A stretch of 64,000 bases of DNA from Hydractinia symbiolongicarpus (GCF_029227915.1 NC_079882.1:24061001-24125000); one strand, 5' to 3'. Positions 1-15,200 are shown, numbered from the stretch's first letter. Made by a program: numbers and translations. Notes: generated by a model not told the origin, from the sequence alone.

Positions 1-310
1 TTACTATTTTCTTTGATAAAGTCTTTAAAACATCGACCATGAAATTGTTCTGTAAATTAAGAAACTTCAACGTTAAAATAATATTACGTCAAAGGAATGT
101 ACATTAAATTAATGAAGCCATTACAGTGCACCTATAACTTTGAGGCCAAATAACTTGGAAACAAGGTGGTGACGTCATTGATTTTTCACCGCATGGGTAA
201 CTAGGGACCACCCGGGTCCAATTTGGGAAATATTCCCAAACCTGGGTCCCCAAATCCGTTTCGAAATGGATGGGTTAATGACGTCATCACAAAGCCTTTA
301 AACCCTAATA
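1..310. repeat. Dispersed repeat copy at left edge
   Basis: The segment shares long stretches, in inverted orientation, with 61955-62150. Both contain the reverse-complementary core tttggcctcaaa followed by a variable tract and atggcttca-ttaat, and both carry 'agggtttaaagg' about 140-200 bp away plus a nearby tgacgtcat. The copy here also contains the near-palindromic tract gggtccaatttgggaaat at about 213-250. Two diverged copies 60 kb apart in opposite orientation indicate an interspersed repeat family. No ORF, tail or target duplication could be defined, so the class is unknown. Confidence 0.5.
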
Positions 311-3300
311 TCTCTCCAACCGTTTGTCAAAAGTACATAATCCAATACATTTTTTTGATCAGCATTTCAGGATCTATACGATGAAGGCAACATGTGTAAA
401 AAATGTTTTGAGATTTTGCAGGCCATTGCTGAGGTCAGTAAAATTTTTAAACCCTCATATCTCCTCAGGCGTTCATTAAAAATATATGATCCTATGAATT
501 ATTTTAATCAGTGTCTAAGGCTCTTCTTATTACAGGCAACGAATGAACTAATTTTTGCCAACTTATTTTTCTTTGGCATAAGTGGATTTTTACACAGGCC
601 TTATCGACTAGTGTTTAATATTATCAACTGTCAATGATTTTCTTCTTTACCAGAAAATTATTATATATACAACCAATATAATTATTATATTTTTAATAAA
701 TAAATAATTTACAATAATCTGCACATTAATTGGGTAAATATATATCAATGTTGAACAAGTGCTATTAACCATGTGTAAAAAAACTAATTAATACAGTTGA
801 ATCTTGCTGTATAAAACGATTTTTTTCAGTTGAAGATTCTAATACAGGTAAGGTAGAAAGGCAGTTTTAGGGTAGGCGAATTAATATGTGAGAAAGATCC
901 AACTAAACTTAATTTAATAATAAAAAATATATAAATAAGGAAGCAATTTTAAAGTACAAAAAGATATAAAGAACCAAAAGAAGCTGTGACTACCCTAACC
1001 AGTTACATCAGGTATTTTGAGAAGCCTTAATGGGAGGTAATACTATGAGTAAAGTACCATTAAAGCCCCTGTTTTTTATAGAAAGTAGCACTGCTTTATT
1101 ACAGGCATTAATAATGATAAAGATATATTAACAAGTAATGTAGATATCCAGCCACATAATGTGCTAGTGTGAGAGGCCGGTATGTAGCAATGATGAGACC
1201 TGTCTGCGCTTACAGGCAGAACAGGCAGTCTACAGAGTTTAGGCTGTGACAAAAAGTGAAATGCAAACATTTTTTTTGTTTTATAACAGCTTTTGTATTT
1301 TTAAAATGTTACATTTATTTTAATTTTTTAAAATTGCTAAAAAAGGGAAGGTATATCAGTAAATTATCCTTTCATAACTGCAAAATAACTGCATAATTTC
1401 AGTTATTGATGCATTTACTCAGGCGTTTCCCATTTTTTGACGCATGGTGACTGTAAATAAAGGGTAATAATAAAGACAATTTTTCTGTATTTAAAGGCTG
1501 TTTTCTTAAATTTGTAAGTAACATCGAATTTTGTTACTGGACAATACCATTAAATTCCTTAAATTTTTTTTTGGAAATTTCAAAATTAGGAAAAAAAAGG
1601 TCCTGTCATATCCGATATTCTCTCTCTAGTTTTTACATCAGGATAATTAGAAGGCTCATATCTTAAATGTATATCTTTTTGACAAATCGTCTTTTACAGT
1701 CTTATTTTAGTCCTTTAAAATCCTTTTCAAATGATTAGATGATGGGGAAAAGTTCTTTAATATTCTGAAACATCCTTTAATTTTAAAGTGTGTTATTTTT
1801 TTCTGCATCAAGGTACCAACAACAAACTTAAGGATTTAAAAAATAAAAGACGTTTTTAGATAAATTTTAATTCGTTTTCGTTACAACCAATATGTTAGAA
1901 GAGATTTTGGGAGAGGTTGAGATTAATTACCCTTTGTGATTTGACTTCTTTTCTTTAATAAAATCAAAATGGCTCAAACAAATACTAACAAGGGAGTAAA
2001 ATTATATTATGAAGGAAGTTTTCTTTTGTGGTATTTTTGACACTTTCTTTAATCAATTTTTATGCCTTTGTTTCCTTTGAAAATTTCTTTTATTTATTTC
2101 AAATGTTTTAAAGGTCTTTATGAGGGTGTATTTCCATTATAGCTATGCTTTTCTGTAGTTTTAGAAGATACCTCTTGTATTGTATATACTCAACTTTTTA
2201 GAAAACAACAACATGCATGTTAAATGAGTATTAAAACAGGGTTGTTACTCTAGCTGGAGTGGCTGAAGAAAGATTTTTTATTATAGAAAATAATTTATAT
2301 TTAATTAAATGAATGTTTATAATTTGTGTTTTAGTCATTTTAAAGTTAGTGTATTTTCTGTGGTAGACTAAAAATGCATAAGCTGACAAGGTAAAATTTA
2401 TTACATTACTTTTTTTAGCAGAACAGCAACCCCAACATATAAATGAAATGGTGATTATCTATATGATTTTGCTTCCTTAAGGATTTGCTAAAAGTGTAGA
2501 CATTTTTATGCTGCAATTTAACCATTATTTCTTACAGAGTGACCACTCCTCCTTAAATTCCTTAAATAACCTTAGAAAAAGAATATCTTCTTAAAATTAC
2601 TTAAATATACTTAAAAAAATTGAAATTTTAGCTATTCTCCTTAATTTCTCCTTATTTTTTAATTTCTCTGATCGTAACTTTTTTGGAAATGTGTTCATGT
2701 ATTGTTTATCACCAGTGAAATAAAACATTTTTCTCTGTTACCTGAAATTCTAAATTTTCTATCATTAGTATGTAACATTTAAGATAGAGAACTAAAATTG
2801 GTTTTCTCCTTAATTATCCTTATTTTTTTATTTTTTAATTCTCGTTGGCAGCAAAATATCCTTAAAAAATGTCGATTTGTCTCCCTAATTCTCCTTAATA
2901 TCCTTACTTTTGTTCTCATTTTATTAGTGGTCACCCTCTCTTACCTCAGAACTATAATGAAATAAGTTAATTTTTAAATTAACTATTTTGTGTTCATGTT
3001 ACTGCTACAAACATATTAAGATGAGTTAGATTGTCTGTTATTTCAAAGCTAATCTATAATATAAAACTGAGAGGGTAATATAAAGATTTTTATTAGTAAA
3101 ATTTTAAGTACACAAATCTGTTATGCTACTGTGAAAGATGTCAGGCATTTTTTTCCAAACAGTGCAAAATGTTATTAACAGTCATACATAATTACAATGT
3201 AAAAGCATGTAAAATCAAAACAGCCACACCCCTCCTTAAAGACCAACACCTTACCCACTTAGGACAAAAATCGCCCAGGTTGTCTTGTTAAACTTGAAAC

Positions 3301-6270
3301 AAGAGTTACGTTTCGGGGTTCAAATTTGTAATAATATTTGTAAGCCTATGAAAGTCCACAGCAATTCACCATCAGAAAAGTCCACAGGAATACACATGCC
3401 ACTAGTTTTTTAGCTACCATCTTTGACTAACAGACAGAAATTTTGGTAAACTTGGCCCAAAAACAATTTTAGCCTTTGAAAGCTGAGTAGTTATAACTTT
3501 TTCAGCTAAAAATATAGAAAACAGAATTAAAAAATAGTGGCAAAACTATAAAGTACGACAAAAATCTACTGTGTATATTCGGCTTTAAAAAAAGTTACCT
3601 GCCATGCCAGTATTCTGAGTATGATTGGAAAGATATGAACAGATTGAGGTAGTATTCTCAACAACAAAAAGTCTTTGCAAAATGATGTTATGGAGACATC
3701 AGACGTCTGAAGGTATTTTTTAAGTAAATATTGTTTTTATAAAAAATTAAAGTAGAACAGAAAGTTGTCTGATTTTGGTCTTAATTACTTTTTTTAATAC
3801 ATGCAACATTGGACATGCTTTTAAGGTTGCTGGTTTATCTTTTATATCTTTCCATGCTACTGTTACAATACTCTTGTAGAACTGAAATGTCGATCAATTT
3901 TCGAAAATTAAAAGCTGGCATAATGTCATATGTATCTGACATTGCAACTAGCCTTTTTCGCTTTTCAGGATTTTTGAACACTACAAGTAAATACACTGGC
4001 ATTTTTTCAAATAGAACAAAAATAATGAAATAAATTTCTAATGCAATACACCTTACTCTGCCACAGTAGTAGCCAATATTTACCAAAAAATAGAGATCTT
4101 GCTGAATTAATTGTATGTGAATCTGACGCTGCAACTAGCCTATTTTTAGTTTTTTATTATTTATTTAACCTATTTTTATAAACATTAAAGCATTTAGTTG
4201 TCTTAACATGTTTCTGTTATCAGGACATATATATTTTGCATTTGTTTTTAAGATATTAGTAAGTTGGAATAGTGCTGCAACTGATCTAATAATGGAATTT
4301 TCCTAAGATACTTAGGTGTGACTTTTCAATTGTCAAATTTTAATTCTCTAGCATTTTATTATCATTTACTATACTATTTTATTTTTTTAAAGCTTTTGTT
4401 GCATAATTATTTTTATACCATGGTAAAAAATACAAAGACGTCTTTTAAACATCTGTTCTTTTGATGGATAAATGTTAAATCTGTGTTTGGTTCTATCTGC
4501 TGGCTCATTAAAAATAAAAAGATGAAAAGAATTATTTTAACTGTAGAAGAATTGGAAAATGTTATTAGTTTTTTGGGATTTCATTTGTTAGTTATTAAAA
4601 GACAAGGGTCACCGTCCTCCCTTTTCTGTGGACAAATAAAAGTAAGTGAGAGCCCACAAATGTCTTTAACTTTACTGATTGTTTTTTACTTTGTACTATA
4701 TTTTGTTTCTTATAATTTATTTGTTATTTTTGTTATTTTTAAATATGCAATTGGATTATAAAAATTGCATATATATTTCTTTTTCTAAAATTCATTAAAA
4801 AATGAAATAGGATATTTTTAAGTAACCCGGAAGCCTTGAGAACATGGTTCTTACAACAATATGTTTGATTTCATCTAAGCTAAGTCTGAACTTCAGAAGC
4901 ATAAATAGTTGAGCCTAAAGTGCAGGAAGACAGCTCCTCTTGGAACATAGAAGTAAACAGTAATTTTACATACATATTTGTATTTCCCATACACATCCAT
5001 ATTCTAACTTTTCAAAGTGTTGCCTAACTGATTTGCTGTTTTGTGAAAATGGTATGAATGTTACTAAGCATATTGGCAGCATAATTCAAGGCTGGAAGGC
5101 ATTTTCATAAGCATATTAAAATTGAGAAAAAATAAATTATGCTTATAAAAAAGAGTGTATGAAAGGGAGGGGAGAATAAAAATATTCGTGGCCATTAAAC
5201 ACCGTTGACTGATTAATTATTCTTTATTATTTTTGTTTCTTTGTTAATGATTTATATTTAAGTGTGACAGTAACAGTTTTGTGGTGCATGCAAAACAAGA
5301 GATACTTTAGGCAATAATGCCATGAACATGATGAACAACGTTGATGAAACAATATGACAGTATTGGTGTATCCTAAAAATACATCCCCAACACTTCGTTT
5401 TGTGATTTTTTTTAACAAATAAAATTGTACTGTTGCTATAGCAACTTTTACTTGAATTTTAAAAATGTTAAGAATTTTGTCTCCCTGTAGATTAGAAAGA
5501 TTAGGATATAAGAATTTTTTTTCCATTTCTCTCACTTAATGGACAGGACAATATTCCTGTCTACATAATTTTCTTATTACTTAATTACACAATAATGATT
5601 TTGTTCATAAATGCTATAAAGTATTTTGAGAATTCGAATAAAATTAACTTAATTTTTCTGAAGGAATTGTCAAAATTGACAACCCCATATTCTCTCTAGA
5701 GTATAAACTGTGATAAATAAATTTTCTTCTCTATAATATTTTGATTTATGCTCTGAACTTTTGCAGATTGTGGTGGTAATTTTTGTAATAAACTTTGGAT
5801 GTTATAAACAAAGTACTTTTTATTTCTGCTTCATTTCTTATTATGTTTTTTATATTTCCTTGCGTTATTGTAGCCAAGTGTTTTTCAGGTGACAAGCCTT
5901 GAAGGGGGTTATAGAAATATAAATAAAAATATGTAGAAAAAGTTTAACAACAACCTTTATGTGTGTGTGTTAAAAACACAACAGTTTTTGTTGATAAACA
6001 ATGTTTTATCATTACTAAGTTAGAGAGAATGTTTTATTTGGTGTTAAAACATGTTTATTTATTGTTTTAAGTGATAATTTTTACTCTTCCTTGCAATTAT
6101 CAGAGCATCTTCTTTATTTGTCTTACTTTTAAAAGCACTTTCAATGTCACTCTCACAGTAATTTTTTAACATTGATACAATTTCCAGCATCGTTATTTTT
6201 TATAAAGAATAAATAAATAAAGCGGGTTATGTATCCATAGCATCTAAGATATTTTTCATATGTGAAGATT

Positions 6271-6392
6271 AGTTAGTGAGTTAGCTTGGCTGGTTGGTTA
6301 ATTAGTTTGGTTGGTTGGTTAGTTAGTTGGTTTGTCTGGTTAGTAATTTAGTTTGGTTGGTTGGTTAGTTGTTTGGTTGGTTAGTTAGTTTA
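6271..6392. repeat. Imperfect GTTG/GTTA simple-repeat tract
   Basis: About 120 bp of degenerate tetranucleotide repeat built from ttgg and ttag units (for example ggttggttggttagttag). It lies in non-coding sequence and looks like an ordinary decaying microsatellite. Confidence 0.75.
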
Positions 6393-9220
6393 GCTTTGCT
6401 TTGTGTCACAAACGTTCATTGCATTCATCTCATCTTTTTAGATTCAAGTTTGTTAAATAGTGAGAACAGAAAAGAAATTAAACTTTTTCGTTAATTTCAA
6501 AATTTTTGATGTTTATTGCTTTGCTTGTTTGCCTTCATTTTGTTAAATTGACACAGTGAATTTTTGTAATAAATGAGGAGAAGAGAAGGGAATTGTATAC
6601 TTGTGTACTTGTTTTATTAAATATTGCCAAAAAATGTAAATAAATTTATTAAATATAGACAGTGCTTATGTATTCCAACTGAGATTTTTTCACTAGTACT
6701 TTTAGAACAAATCTCAACATATTTTATTGTAAGTTGGAATCGATAAACCTTAAGCTTCAGCCTTTGAATCTATAGGTACAATCAAAGAGGCCAGTTTTTA
6801 TTGCATGGTGCTGATGACGCTTGCGATATTTGAGAAAATAGATAAGGAAATTGGATGACTATGTGCATACATTTGATAGGTCTTTAAACAAAACACATCA
6901 AGAATCTTTTATCCATCTTAGTATGGAAAAAAGTAGCTTAATGGTGTTTTTTATTGTTTCCACCTTTAGTGTTTAGCAAATCTAATTGTTTTAAATCTTT
7001 TAACATTATTGACACTTTAACTTGGAGGTTTTAGGGCAACATGCTTTTATATTTTCTGTTCTTGTATATTAGCCTTGACTTGTTTTCACATTGTTTTACA
7101 TATATTTATATATATAATCTATATATATTTGATTAAAAGGACTAAGGCGTTTTTTAAATTACTTTTGTTTATAGCAAAAAGAAACCAGTCTTTTGGGATT
7201 GTTATTTTTAAGAGAAATTATGTTTTGTCGACAAGAATGTTTTGAACCTATTTGGTAAAATTCTCACTACAACAAAAACTTTCCATAAATCCTTTTAGCT
7301 CTTACTTACGACAAAGTTTGTTTGTTTTGCTTTAAATAGGCCAAATTGATTAAGATTCGTTCAAAAATTGTTAGTCTATACTAAATTTAATTTCACCTTG
7401 CACTAAACAAAAAGGTTTTCTTATTGGCCATAGTGAAATAATTCATGCTAGAACTGGTAGATATTTTTTCGTAAAAAGCAACATTCTTGAGGGACAAAAA
7501 TGAAGATGAGATAATTTATGGTAAGCTCTGTGATAATTTTCTTCATGAAAGCCAATTATTATATTTTGTTTCTTTTTATAAATTTAACATTCATAATGAA
7601 TGAGTTAGAAGTTTTAATAAAAAGTTTTTCAAAAATTGACAGGTGTTTATTTAATGTGATATGTGTTACTTTAAAAAAAAATGGCTAGTAATTCTGCTCC
7701 ATCTTTCTTTTCAAAATGAGATAATCACACCTTGTTATTCTTTGCATCTTCAAATTGAAGTTACGAGGAGTTTCATCTTTCTACTTGAAATGAAATAGAT
7801 ATGGAATTTAAAGTTTATTTTGGTAAATGTGGAATACCAGTTCAACCATGGCAAAACTTGAGCAAGGTAGCACTTTGTGTTAAATATATTATTCTATGTA
7901 TTAAACATGACTAGGTCATTCTGAAAGCTCAGGTAAAAATAAATTGGTGGTATTACTTTGTTTTTTGTGACTTTCTACACACAACAGAACTTAATAACCA
8001 AGTGCCAAACATGTTATACTGTGTGTTTCTTATCTTTTTGCTTTATCTTGTTGTACTCCAATTAGTTTGTGTGAAAGAATTATTGTCTTTTTCAGCAAGT
8101 TGAATAAGCAAGGATAGACACGAGGTAAAAGAAATTAGGGTGCTAATATGTTATATGTTGCAGTGACATTTTTAATGTAAGGCTTCGAGATAATGCTATT
8201 ATCTTCTAAAAATGAAATATTTTATAAGGTTTGAATGAGGAAATAAAAACTTAACTTTGTGTAAAGTCTGATATGCTGGTTGCTATCTATTACTATTATG
8301 TTATATTATATTATCAATATAACTATGCACAAGTATGTTTAAGTTAAAAAGCCAATATCAAAAAAAAATTTGTGTATTAGTTTGTATTACAAATAAAATT
8401 TAGCTATTAAAAACCTAAAAAAATAGAAGTGATAGTTTTTAATTAAGTCCCTGTAAGTAAGGATTATGGTTTCAGTCTTTATCCCTTGGTTTTGGCACTA
8501 GTTAACAATCTAATTAGATTGGATTTGTTAGGAACACAAAAAAGGCTGCGAATTTAGTTGTGTCTTTCTTTTATGTTACTATTAATTGACAGGTAGTCCC
8601 TTGAGTGATGCCATCATAGAGTTATATAAATATACTTGGCATTCGTATTTTGATAAAATTATACATACTAATATAAGATACTTCCAATGTTGGTCGTCTG
8701 TTGTACGAAGTCTATCAATTCATTGCAAAATTTTTATTTTATTAATTTAATCTTAAATCAACCTGAGACGAGACCATTCTATTTTTATTTGGGATTCAGT
8801 AATAATGTTTAATTTAAAGCTGATTTAAGAACTTTGTATGTAATGTATTGAAGTGATGCTTATTATGACTTGTAATGTAACAAACGAATATAAATAAATA
8901 AATATGACGACACCAATACAAAGTGAAATGGTGCTTTTATTCAATCTAGTTATTTTTTTCAAATTATATTCGAGGTTTTTTTCACTTACAAAATTATGGT
9001 ATATTTTTTAAACAGCTTATTTTTTACGGCCACATTAAAACTCTCTTCCATTGTATACTGAGATGAATGTCTCATTGGATTACTCAACTTTTTTTAATTT
9101 TTATTTATGTAGAAGTCTAAAACATCTGTCCTGGTTGTGGTATTTTTCATGCTGTATGATTTTTGCTGGAATATTTTGATGTGTTAGGCAAGTAAATATT
9201 TTTCTTGATTATCTTCTTCT

Positions 9221-9227
9221 CTAGAAG
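9221..9227 (+). promoter_or_regulatory. 3' splice-acceptor-like site 3 nt before the KIDINS220 start codon
   Basis: A pyrimidine tract (ttcttgattatcttcttct) runs into ctag at 9221-9224, immediately followed by aag and the ATG at 9228. The first coding exon is therefore probably preceded by a spliced 5' leader, either a normal upstream exon or a trans-spliced leader. No leader exon was identified. Confidence 0.5.
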
Positions 9228-12200
9228 ATGGAAGAAGATGTAAAAATTCAGCTGTTTCAAGCCATTGAAGATGAAGACTTGGAAGGAGTGATCACTTGCA
9301 TTGAAGAAGGAGTTAACCTTGATGGAAGGGATAGTGTATGCTATGTTTTCTTGTTTTGATTTCATCTGTGTTAAACTTTTGGTAATATTTATTGATTTTA
9401 AGTTATAGACACACTGATAAACGTTATATGCACGACAGGATCCTCATTTTTGTTTATCTATTTTAGTTATAATTTTGGTTTTTAATTTTGTACAGTTAAA
9501 GTTACTTTTTAGACACCAGTTTGAAAAAAGCTTGTGTGTCTTGTGTGCTTGTGTTATTCTGTTGCATTAAACTGAACGACTACTCACAAGAACCATGAGG
9601 ATAATAATAATACTTTAATTTGAATTTAGCTATTCTGCTAATTATTTCTTTTTGTAATTTTTTTCTGTTTCTGCCCCAAGAAAAGTTTGAAACTTAATTT
9701 ATTATTCACAAACTTTCTATTTTGGTAATAATGGAAATTTTATTGATCATTCACATTCCATATATCTTGCCTACATTTGAGTGAAAATCTACCTTTAAAA
9801 AGACAGCCATTCAGCTATTGAAGTAATGTCTGACAAAGATAATTACAGCAACCCCAATTTTTTACCAGTGGATTATTTGAACTCTAAACTATTTTGGGGG
9901 ACCTTGGAATTCTTTAAGTTGACTAAAAAATCAGGGTGTAACTGTAGTAAATTTCTCGTATAGAATGGCCAAACTGCATTAATCAGTGCATCCGAAAGAG
10001 GCTGCATGAGAATTGTGAATGAACTTCTTTATCATAACGTTGATACGAATGCAAGAGATGATGTAAGTCCCATTGTTTTTTAAAAGCTTTAAATACATTT
10101 TGAAAGCAATGGCGTCATGGATTCATGCAGAAGGCCTTAAAACCAGATAAAATTATAATCATAAATAAAATAATACAAAACAAGTAGTTTCCTTGCTTGT
10201 GGAGTATTTTATGTATCTTTGTTCACCTCATGGTGTAATGTATACCTAGAGGGTGCTGAAATATGTGTGTTTTCCACAAACAGATTTAAATTTTAAACTT
10301 CTGTATATTCTTGCATGGAACCCCTCCACAAAGAATAACAAGACGATAAATAAACTAATTTTGATGTTTGACCCCACAAGTAGTTTTAATAGGCTAGTAC
10401 TATGTACTGGATGCCAATTTCGCTTACCAGTGTTCACAGCAGACATGCAATTTTTTGCTGATATCAACGTGATTTTGAGGACTTTGTGGTCCATGACATG
10501 GATTCTTATTAATATTATTGAAAAGACGTGTTAGAAAAAGTGATTATTGCATTTTAAACACTGTTTGTAGGCTACTACACATCTGCAAAAAAAACACACA
10601 GCCTTCCAAATTTTATTCGTGCTTATATAAATAGGTATCCTTAACTGTTTGATTATCCCTAAGGACAAACTAAATTCAACACAAATTAGAACAGTAAAAA
10701 CGACATCATTATGCGGCCTAAAATATTTTCGTATACGAGTTAAATATATATATAAAAAAAATTAAAACTTGTTATAAACTTTGATATAAATAAAATTGTT
10801 TTAGTTTCTTAAAATAAACATATTGTGTCTGGACCATTCTTATGATTACAAATAGCAATCCATTATTATTAGGATGGTTGGACAGCATTGATAGCAGCTT
10901 CCAAAGAAGGTCATGGTGAAATCGTTTCTGCGTTGTTAGAATATGGAGCAAAACACAGCATGGCAGACTTGGTGTGTAGATTGATTTCTTTTTTTGCACA
11001 TACATACACGACTAATTGTTATTTAGTTTGTTTGAAGTTTTTTAAACCAAGCAGACTTTCGTGCTTTAAATGTTAGTTGTATGATTTAAGGGTGGTTGGA
11101 CTCCTCTTGTATGGGCATCATATAAAGGACAATATGAAGTAGTACACGAACTACTACATTATGGAGCTAACCCATGTGAAAGGGGGCAAGTAAGTTGTCA
11201 ACATGATTACATTTACTGTCTAATACTGTGAAGTCCCATCATAAAGTAAACGTGCAAGTAAAAACTCAAACACTTTCTTGTTTAAAACTTTTCCTTTTTA
11301 TCTGTGCTCATGACGTGGTTTATGATTGTGTTTTTTGTTTTCGTTTTTTGTATAAATATAAACATGACAATGATTATATAATTATCCTTGCGGCTGACGT
11401 GGGTAGTACGTCTGTCAAAAAAATCTTTTACTGATGAATTGTAATTTTCATAATACCCTCTTCTGTGAATGAATGTAAAAACCAAGATTAGCCTATATTA
11501 TGGGCTAATGATGGACCCTTCCCCATGCCTCTCCCTCTCCCATGTGTAAAACAGCCTAACAAGTTCGGCAGTGTAATTGGTCAGTTGGCTGTTAAGCTGT
11601 GCATTGTTCGGTGATCTCTCATACATGTTAAAAATTTATGTTTTAAGGGCGATACACACCCCGTCCTCGTGGTATGAGGCAAAGGGGTAATATCCTCGAC
11701 CTCGTGGTATGAGGCAAGGGGGTAGTATCCTCGACCTCGTGGTATGAGGCAAGGGGGTAGTATCATCGACCTGTCTACTACATGTGTTAAGGAGATAGCA
11801 TGGAATCAATGTAGGCAGTAGGCATAGCGATCGCCCAACAAACGAGGGGTTTGTAGGGGTGATTGCTTTATTAAAGGGGTTTAACAATTTTAGTGTAGGA
11901 AAATTATCAAGTATATTTTTTTTACCTATGATTAAAAGCTTTTGTTATCAATTTGTAGCATAATATGACAGCTTTAATATGGGCGAGTGGGCGTGGTCAT
12001 GCAAATGTTGCTTTAGAACTTATTAGAGCAGGTGCCAAAGCTGATGAGGCTGACAAGGTAGGAGGTTGCTTGAAAGTTATCTTGAAAATTATGATAAAGA
12101 ATTTTCTGAATAATTTATATTTGCAGTTCAAGGTTTAAAAGCTTTTTGGAAACTTTATCCGAATTTATCATTTTGGTTTATTGTATTATATATCTATTTC

Positions 12201-15200
12201 TTTCTACAACTCCACCTCTTAATTAATGAGGAATGGTTTAATTTTCTTTGCAGTTTTTAATTTATTTTTAGGATTAAGGTTTCTTAAATTTGGTTTTGTG
12301 ATTTTAGTGCAGTTTCTTGATTTCTTGTGTGTGAAAATATGAAAATATCTTTTGCGAAAATTTTTAAGAATCTCACCTATTACCCATGCTGAGAATACTG
12401 TCTATATTTCTTAAACTGCAAAATAAAAGAATATAAACCTATATTTTTGAAGCCAGATAAATTTGCAATCAAATAGTGTTATTTTTGTAGTAGAATAATT
12501 AGGTGGGAAGGCGTAAAAATACCTTTTGCGAGTTGCCGACTCTAGAACCTAAAAGGTAAACGCATTTACAGCTTATCGTAAAAAAATCTCACCATTCAAA
12601 TCTACTCCACTTGAGTACTAAAACGGTGTCTGGGTTTTGCTTTTTAAAAGGTTTAATTCCTAATTTATATCGAAAGGTCACTTTTTGTGCTTCTCCGTTG
12701 TGCTTTTTTACCATCACACTGTGATAAAACCATAACAATTCACTTTTAAGAAAAAAAACAGATACCGTTTGAGAGTTAGTATGCCTAGAACTTTAATATT
12801 ATAGTTTTGTCTCCATTTTCATAAATGCTTGTACCATTTCGACTAAAACGTAGAGGTTTATCAAGCAAAAATTGTTTTGTGAGATATCGACATTTAAGCT
12901 TTCTAAACAAATTAAATTTTATTGGAAATAACTTATAACTAACTTTTCCTTTTTGTTTTGCGCGTTATTCTGCATGAAATGTTTTGAATTTTGTAAATAG
13001 GAAATGTTGGTTCACATATTTTGATTGGCTTAACGCTAATTGGTGCAATGTAATTATTTGATGTTGTCAAAAAAAAATAGCTTAAAATATTAAACGTCTT
13101 TAAAATCTTTTTTATTCCACAGATTAGTTTAAAATTTTTACTACATCCATTTTATTTGATTGTTAATGAAAGTCGTGAGCGTGTACATTTGTAAAAAAAA
13201 CTAATTTTTTTTTATCTATTTCAGATGGTTGACGAACACAATAATTAAATCCTGAATATCATTCTCGGCTATCTCACCCAATTTGCAAACTTGATCAGTC
13301 TAAAAAATTAATCTTGTCCCCAAACTGTATTCCTTCCTGTTTGGTAGTTCTAGGGAACCTAAAAGCTTTACTTAATGCCATCCTAAGATAGTGTTGTAAT
13401 GAAGTATTTCATTTAGTATGGTACCTCAGCGTTAACATGGGCGTGTCGGAAAGGTCATTACACAGTAGCTCAAGTGTTACTTGCTGAAGGAGCAAATTGC
13501 AATACTGCTGGAACAGTAAGTTTTATCTGTTTGTTGATCCACCATTGTTTTCACTGTGTTGGCTTTGATTGCTGGAGTTTTCATGTCAAGTGCTATCTAT
13601 TAGGCGTACTGCAACAGATGGACGCTATCAACTATATACAATTTCCCTATTTCCCTACGTGATTTATTTCCATATTTTCTTGTAATTGGTTGCCTAGGCA
13701 CTTCAAGTTTTGGGTGGGCAGTTTTTGACAGTGCAAGTTTTTTACCCATCAAATATATAAACAATATATAAACAATATATAAGCAATATAAACAAATCAA
13801 AATTGAGACTTAGATATATGAAAAATCACAAAGAAGGTGCAACATTTTTATACTGCGACCCGTGCATGTTTATTGCTGGTTCTCTGTTAAACATCACATT
13901 GGCCTTATAAGAAGAGGGGCTGGACTTGTTAAAAGTTAATAATATGTGCATATTAATAGATATTTTCCGCGTTGATATATCTTCCATCTTTATTATATTT
14001 CGTGTGTTCTGTAGCATCAATCTGTTTTAACACATGAACAGAAAAATAAGTACTATTATAGAGATGTCTGGTATTAATTAGATGAAATTTGGTTCCCACT
14101 TTTTGAATTTCAAACAGGACTGCATTTAGTCACGTTTTCAGATATAATTTCTCTCAAAACCTGCTTAGTACAGCAGAAATTTTAATTGCTATGTCCTATT
14201 TCCTAATCATCTTTTTAGTTAGATAGTAAAAAAATCTGACTGAGTTATGGGTCTGTGAAGTTACACGTATTAGAAAAATTTTATGTTTTTTGTTACAATG
14301 AATCATTGCAATGTATTAGCATCTGGACCTCGCGCAAGAATTATTTTTGTAAATTTGTAAATGTAACGAGGGTTTCAATGATTCGTGCTTATGGTGAGCC
14401 AATCACTTGTATGTGATGTGACTGATTGAGTGATCGATATCGATTGATAAGGGTAAAAAATATTACATTTTAGGTTGAGCATTAAAAGAATGTTTTTTGT
14501 GGCTAATTTAACTTTTGTTTACTTAAAATATAAATTGATCTCTTGTAACGTGTTTTTTCCATAATAAAAAAATAAACCAAGTAAAGTGGAGAATTCCGAA
14601 GACTAAACGGATTGGAATTAATCTTTTTAAGTTAGCTGTTTCAGGCTATTATCAAAATTTAATTCTAAAAACACGTCTACAATCTGATTAAGCACAATCA
14701 ATTTTGTTCTTTGCAATGAAACACCCAGTCATATAATTACGTAACAAGCTTAACATGCCTTCTCCGTAATTGTCTCCGTGCATTCAAGATGTTCATAGTA
14801 ATCATTCTTTCGATGCGTTAAGGATGTAAACATGCACTGATAAGTATATAGTATGTCATGATTTAGTGACCTCCTACTGTGAATGTAACATAGCTCTTAT
14901 GCAAATATAGTTCTCAACCGAACCTCTTTTGTGTGAAGTCGCTAGGCGTGTTTTTATTGTTTAAAAAATATGTTAAGTCATCATGTTTTTCAATTCCGTT
15001 TGGAAAACGGAAAAAAATAATCAAATTTCGTTAATGAAGCTGTCTGTGTGTTTGTGATAATGTTTTGAGCTCTTTTTTAAGCAAAACTAGATTATCCTTG
15101 ATTATCTCTGTGTGAAACTAAAGTTTAATCAGCTTAAAAAAAGCCATTAGGACGAGGAGAGTGTCTTGTTTGTTCGTGTCATGCAAAATTATATGCGTTG

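Larger units (their letters stand above)
311..9227. other. AT-rich non-coding region upstream of KIDINS220
   Basis: No reading frame here has protein-like composition or recognisable motifs. It is rich in A/T homopolymers and simple repeats. A CCTTAA-rich patch at about 2545-2920 has a similar-looking patch at about 62540-63000. Because the KIDINS220 start codon sits 3 nt after a splice-acceptor-like ctctag (9221-9224), part of this region could hold a promoter and untranslated 5' exon(s), but I cannot place them. Confidence 0.5.

Noticed and set aside
2545-2920. CCTTAA-rich patch as a shared repeat with 62540-63000
   Set aside because: Only short motifs recur; no extended alignment could be made by eye.
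4483-4761. Open frame in the left non-coding region
   Set aside because: Hydrophobic, AT-driven composition with no domain and no supporting splice or regulatory signals.
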